In this document: positions 32,435 through 36,051 of the stretch, one piece after another
Layout: every line of letters begins with the position of its first letter
Position numbering within the stretch: position 1 is the first letter of the stretch
Assembly: GCA_003135895.1 (NCBI GenBank)
Contig: PNBE01000205.1
Span: 3,926-39,976 of the forward strand
DNA length: 36,051 bases
DNA from: Candidatus Dormiibacterota bacterium
GTDB lineage: Bacteria > Chloroflexota > Dormibacteria > Aeolococcales > Aeolococcaceae
Direction: 5' to 3'
The notes under the pieces: model-generated
Seen by the model: only the letters and a program-made list of their open reading frames with translations
Told to the model about the DNA's origin: nothing
Database searches by the model: none
Position numbers and translations under genes: made by a program

Positions 32435-33718
32435 ATGGATACCGATAGGGCCCTCGTCTCTTTCACGTTTCTCGCGGTCTGTCTGCTCGGGGCTTCGGCG
32501 TGCGGTTCGGCGGCGCCGTCGTCATCATCGGGAACCTCCTTTTCGAGCGGGTCGAGCTCACCGACGCCGGCCGCGACTGCGTGCACAATGCCCGTTGTCC
32601 AGGATGTCTATGACGGGTTCCACATTGGAGTGCCGAGCGGTTGGTCGGTGTTCTCTGCTAACGGCACCGTCTATGTGTCGAAGGACCAAAGCGCCACCGA
32701 GGAGTCCACGGTTACGCCGGTCCTGATGACACCGGGACTCACGCCGGCCTCGGTCTTCTCCTCCTCACTCGACTCGCTGCAGAGGCAAATCGATGCCGCG
32801 GGGGGGAAGATGACCTCCAGGGTTACGGGCGCGGGAGGCACGTCTCCAACGGCGAGTCTGAGCCTGCAGTCTGGCTCAGTCACGATGACCGGCCAGGCAA
32901 GCGTGGTGGTCTTACCAGAACCGACCGCGCACGGCGGGTCCGTCGCCGCCCTTCTCGCCAGCTGGGCTCCCACCTCGACGTTCGCCAGTGAGCGGCCCAT
33001 GCTCAGCGCTATTGGCAATTGCTATGGGCCGCAGCAAGGAGCGCTGTACCAGGTAATCAGTGATCAGGTCTTCACGTATGCCATCCCACTGGGCTGGAGA
33101 ATTGCCAGTGAGGGTCAGGACCTCATCGAAATCGCGGACGGTAACAATGCTTCGGCAACGTACTTACTGAACTTGTTCCTCCCCGGATCCGGTGTGGATT
33201 CGCCTCAGGGAGTCATCACATTCGACTTCGGCAAGCTCGGGATAACCATCGATCAGATACTTGGCTCGCATCAATCGCAACAAGTCGTCAACGGGACCAC
33301 CGAGGGACTGTTAAGCGAAGAGTTTACCGGGACCATTTCCAGCGGTCAGGCGGTCCACGGGGAGGTGCACGTAGTCGCCGATACCACCAGCAGCACGCCT
33401 TCCGGAGTCATACGTCTCGCTCTTAGCACGCCGGCTCTTTGGAACTCCACCAACGGGGCACTGGCCCACATCCTCAACAGTATCCAGCACAGCTTTGCGC
33501 AGGATTTCCAGCAATGGGAACACGTCACCCAACAGCAGCAGGCGTTTGCGCAGCAGGTTCAAGGGTTCGACTACGCCCTTACCGGCGTCGACCTGGTCAA
33601 CGATCCCGCGACCGGAGCAACGTTCGAAGCGCCGTACGACAGGTATAACCAAACGGGGCCCGACGGCCCGGGTTATTACGATCAGGCGAACAACAAACTG
33701 ACGATAGAAACACCCTGA
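32435..33718 (+). CDS. Secreted lipoprotein of unknown function
   Basis: A 427-residue protein with a type II signal peptide: Asp/Arg at the N terminus, a hydrophobic core (LVSFTFLAVCLLG) and a lipobox-like ASAC with Cys23. A Ser/Thr/Pro/Ala-rich linker of about 25 residues follows, as in surface lipoproteins of Gram-positive-type bacteria. The exported part contains two weakly similar segments (YDGFHIGVPSGWSVFS near 60 and VFTYAIPLGWRIASEG near 215), suggesting an internal duplication of a PsbP-like or similar beta domain. A Gln-rich helix lies near 365. I recognise no characterised family. It is divergent from the cyclase gene and has its own probable promoter. Attachment to the outer face of the cytoplasmic membrane is expected. 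Confidence 0.75.
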   Translation: MDTDRALVSFTFLAVCLLGASACGSAAPSSSSGTSFSSGSSSPTPAATACTMPVVQDVYDGFHIGVPSGWSVFSANGTVYVSKDQSATEESTVTPVLMTPGLTPASVFSSSLDSLQRQIDAAGGKMTSRVTGAGGTSPTASLSLQSGSVTMTGQASVVVLPEPTAHGGSVAALLASWAPTSTFASERPMLSAIGNCYGPQQGALYQVISDQVFTYAIPLGWRIASEGQDLIEIADGNNASATYLLNLFLPGSGVDSPQGVITFDFGKLGITIDQILGSHQSQQVVNGTTEGLLSEEFTGTISSGQAVHGEVHVVADTTSSTPSGVIRLALSTPALWNSTNGALAHILNSIQHSFAQDFQQWEHVTQQQQAFAQQVQGFDYALTGVDLVNDPATGATFEAPYDRYNQTGPDGPGYYDQANNKLTIETP

Positions 33719-33910
33719 CCGGTGTTCAGCAGGCTTCGCTCCGCGTCTGAAGAGTGTCAGGATCGGGAAGCATGCCGCCAAGGGTTTCGAGCGGTGTGCG
33801 TCGTCCGACGACACTGCTGAGTTCGCAGTGGTTGCATATCGTGTGACACCACGCGCACGGTGGGTAGTGGGCCAGCTGAGATACTCGGCGCCCGACACAG
33901 GAGGTCAGTC

Positions 33911-34309
33911 ATGCACGCATATGACTTCAGCATCGTCGCACCCAACAGCAAGGGCAGCCTTGCGACTCTCGCGGAGGAGCTGGGTCGCGAGAAGATCAAT
34001 ATCGAGGGCCTGTGCGCCGTCGAGCAAAACGGAGGTGCCATCTTCCACCTGCTGACCACGGACAAGGCCGCGACCACGCGCGCCATCACCAAGGTCGGCT
34101 ACAAGGTCACCCGCGAGACGGAAGTGATCGTTGAGCACATCGAGGATCGCCCCGGCATGCTTGGTAAGGTCACGCGTCGCCTCGCCGACGCTGGCATCAA
34201 CCTGACCACGATGTACCTTGCGACGGACACGCGTCTGGTGCTCGGTTGCGAGAGCATTTCGGCGCTCGACACTGCCTGGAAGGACCTGGCGGCTGTCGCG
34301 TCCCGCTAA
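33911..34309 (+). CDS. Small ACT-domain protein
   Basis: A 132-residue protein made of two ACT-like beta-alpha-beta-beta-alpha-beta units. The second is clear: VIVEHIEDRPGMLGKVTRRLADAGIN, with the DRPGML turn where ACT domains bind amino acids. The first unit (DFSIVAPNSKGSLATLAEELGREKINIEG) has the same spacing with SKGSL at the turn. There is no catalytic domain, so it probably senses an amino acid and acts by binding another protein. The ATG at 33911 has GGAGG 6 nt upstream. It stands alone with a strong hairpin just behind. Any link to the nitrogen-catabolic island is only suggested by the amino-acid-sensing fold. Confidence 0.85.
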   Translation: MHAYDFSIVAPNSKGSLATLAEELGREKINIEGLCAVEQNGGAIFHLLTTDKAATTRAITKVGYKVTRETEVIVEHIEDRPGMLGKVTRRLADAGINLTTMYLATDTRLVLGCESISALDTAWKDLAAVASR

Positions 34310-34322
34310 GCCCCGCTCATAT

Positions 34323-34352
34323 GGATCGGTCGGCCTTCTGGCCGGCCGGTCC
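34323..34352 (+). terminator. Hairpin downstream of the ACT-domain gene
   Basis: A 13-bp GC-rich stem with a TTCT loop (arms 34323-34335 and 34340-34352, two wobble pairs) begins 13 nt after the stop codon. There is only a weak pyrimidine tail, so intrinsic termination is probable but not certain. Confidence 0.6.
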
Positions 34353-34663
34353 CTCATGCAGTTCGGGCTCCGCATTGAGACAAGCCGACACGACGACGGT
34401 CAGCATTGATGCGGGCTAGGTGGGTGCTGTACGACACCGCCGATCTGAAGCGTCAGTCGCGTCGCGTGCAACCGGGTAGTCGATGATGATGATCGGGCAC
34501 GTATTGGAGGAGGGCATGGATCACGTCCCAGTGGTGTGGCGCCCAAGCGCCCGGGCGCGACCCACAGTTCGTAGACTGGCTCGTGGGTCGCTGCGTTCGA
34601 GAAGGATCTCCAGCGGGCGTCCCGTGGAAAGCGGCCGGCAAAGCTTGTTGGCAGCGAGACGGC
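34353..34663. other. Intergenic region, nothing recognised
   Basis: About 310 bp lie between the hairpin and the end of the acyl-CoA synthetase gene. Short open frames are present but have no family pattern, and no promoter or RNA was recognised. Confidence 0.5.
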
Positions 34664-36051
34664 TTACTGTCGGGCTATCGCCGTGGCGCCGCCGCGCAGC
34701 ACGAACTTTTGGGTTTTGCCCGTCGCCGTCTTTGGCAATGCCTCAACTGGGTGCCAGACCTTCGGCGCCTTGAAATGGGCCATGCGTTCGCGTACGAACG
34801 CGGTCAGGTCCTCGTCAGGTGCCGACATCCCGGTGCGGAAGACGATGAAGGCATGTGGCGTCTCGCCCAGCGCTCGTCCGGTATGCCGACAACCGCTGCC
34901 TCGAGGATGGCCGGGTGGCGCAGCAGCACCGATTCCACCTCCACGGAGGATATGTTCTCGCCCCCGCTGATGATCACGTCCTTGATGCGGTCGCGGATTT
35001 CAATGTAGCCGTCAGGGTGGACAACAGCGGCGTCGCCGGTGTGGAACCAGCCGTCTCCCATGCAGGCCTGCGTGGCCTCGGGATCGCGGTAGTAGCCCGC
35101 CATGACGGCGTTGCCACGCACCACGATCTCGCCGAGTGACTGCCCATCCCAGGGCACCTCGCCACTCTCTGCGTCCACGACGCGCAAGTCGCCACTGGTC
35201 AAGAGCTCGACGCCTTGGCGCGCCTTGATCATCGCCCTTTCACCGGAAGACAGTGCCGCGTGTTCGGGCAGCGGTGCGCAGACGCTGATGAAAGGCGACG
35301 TCTCGGTGAGCCCGTACACTTGGGTCACCTCCCAGCCCAGCTCTCCCTCGACTTTCTCGATCGTCACCGCTGCCGGAGGAGCCCCAGCGGTCACCACGTG
35401 GACACCCTTCGGAAGCTCGCCGCGTGTCTCGGCGGGCGCGTTCGCCAGGGCGATCAGCACCGTGGGCGCCGCACAGAGCCACGAGATGTTCTCGTCGCGG
35501 ACGAGGCGGAAGGCGAGCGCCGGTTCCACCTTGCGCAGGCAAACGTGGACCCCCGCCGCGGCGGTGACTACCCAAGGGAAACTCCACCCATTCGCGTGGA
35601 ACATGGGCAGCGTCCACAGGTAACCGTCTCCGACTCCAATGTCGAGGTGGAGGAGCGTCCCAATCACGTTCACCCACGCGTTGCGGTGGGTGATCATGAC
35701 TCCCTTGGGCCGCGCTGTTGTGCCGCTCGTGTAGTTGATCGTCAGCAGATCGCTCTCGTTGCTCGCCGGACGAGTGAATGTGGGCGGCGCTTGCGTTAGC
35801 AGCGCCTCGTAGTCGAGCCAGCCGTCGTGAGCGCCCTCGAGCGCCACGAAGTGTTCCACGCCAGGCATTCCCTCTCTCGCGGCGTCGATGGCATCGAGCT
35901 GGTCGCTGTGCGCGAGCACGACCCGCGCGCCTGAGTGCTCCACAATGAAGGCCCAGTCGTCGCCCGTCAGTAGAAAGTTGATAGGAACGAGCACCGCGCC
36001 GAGTTGAGGTACGGCGTAGTACTGCTCGAGATGACTATGCGTGTTCGGCGC
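34664..36051 (-). pseudogene. Acyl-CoA synthetase (AMP-binding) gene with a one-base frameshift; 5' end outside window
   Basis: The gene enters from the right edge in an open frame. It shows the P-loop TSGTTARPKGVMITHRN, the adenylate motif YGLTETSPF, and DGWFHTGDAAVVHPDGYIEIRDR with the hinge IKDVIISGGENISSVEVE, all typical of fatty-acyl-CoA synthetases. After GIPDERW the frame breaks: three C bases at 34866-34868 stand where four are needed to read W-G-E-T-P-H-A-F. In the shifted frame the protein continues normally through FIVFRTGMSAPDEDL and the C-terminal lysine motif LPKTATGKTQKF to the stop at 34664. One base restored gives 463 uninterrupted codons. The break lies in a short homopolymer, so a sequencing error is as likely as a true lesion. 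If real, the truncated protein lacks the catalytic lysine. Confidence 0.8.

Noticed and set aside
1-36051. CRISPR array, insertion sequence, phage or toxin-antitoxin module.
   Set aside because: No regularly spaced repeats, transposase, integrase or paired toxin/antitoxin genes could be recognised; the nucleotidyltransferase-fold gene lacks a partner.

Overview
The window is a GC-rich bacterial segment with dense, mostly co-oriented genes. Three features suggest a soil actinobacterium-like or Chloroflexota/Dormibacterota-like host. First, there is a giant zinc-ribbon / class III cyclase / AAA / TPR protein. Second, there is a lipoprotein with a Ser-rich linker. Third, several transcription units carry a TANNNT -10 box only 6-7 nt upstream of the start codon, which is the layout of leaderless mRNAs. 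The phylum cannot be fixed from the sequence alone. No rRNA, tRNA, CRISPR array, insertion sequence or phage gene was seen.

Layout. 1-1934 (+): the tail of a zinc-type alcohol dehydrogenase, a DMT-family transporter and a 44-residue membrane miniprotein. 2026-4419 (-): a kinase / PLP phospho-lyase pair resembling the hydroxylysine or ethanolamine-phosphate system. 5126-16765 (+): an apparent 12-gene operon with gaps of 27 bp or less and repeated 4-bp or longer overlaps. Its order is flavin monooxygenase, Rieske oxygenase, SDR, creatininase, metallophosphoesterase, APC permease, degenerate SDR, SDR, ureohydrolase, fused urease gamma-beta subunit, urease alpha subunit and DUF1989 protein. 16713-18182 (-): an amidase. 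18383-21171 (+): a second, divergent ureohydrolase, a nucleotidyltransferase-fold protein and a second DMT transporter. 21180-26046 (-): CoA-transferase, third ureohydrolase, amidohydrolase and a second amidase in one operon. 26103-27389 (+): an omega-type class III aminotransferase. 27415-28245 (-): a third DMT transporter. 28876-32208 (-): the cyclase/AAA/TPR protein. 32435-34309 (+): a lipoprotein and an ACT-domain protein. 34664-36051 (-): an acyl-CoA synthetase gene with a one-base frameshift, running off the window.

How the genes fit together (inference). The centre (5-27 kb) looks like a catabolic island for a nitrogen-rich, probably cyclic and N-substituted guanidino compound. The permease would import it. 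Flavin- and Rieske-dependent oxygenases plus SDRs would oxidise side chains. A creatininase with all known catalytic residues would open a lactam ring to an open guanidino acid. A ureohydrolase would release urea, and a urease-like enzyme would break the urea down. Amidases, an amidohydrolase, a CoA-transferase and an aminotransferase would process the carbon skeleton. Three paralogous ureohydrolases with different substrate loops suggest that several guanidino intermediates are handled. The most unusual part is the urease: it has a fused gamma-beta subunit, its active-site flap Cys is replaced by Ser, no accessory genes (ureD/E/F/G) lie nearby, and a DUF1989 gene follows at once. No DNA-binding regulator and no redox partner for the Rieske enzyme is encoded in the window.
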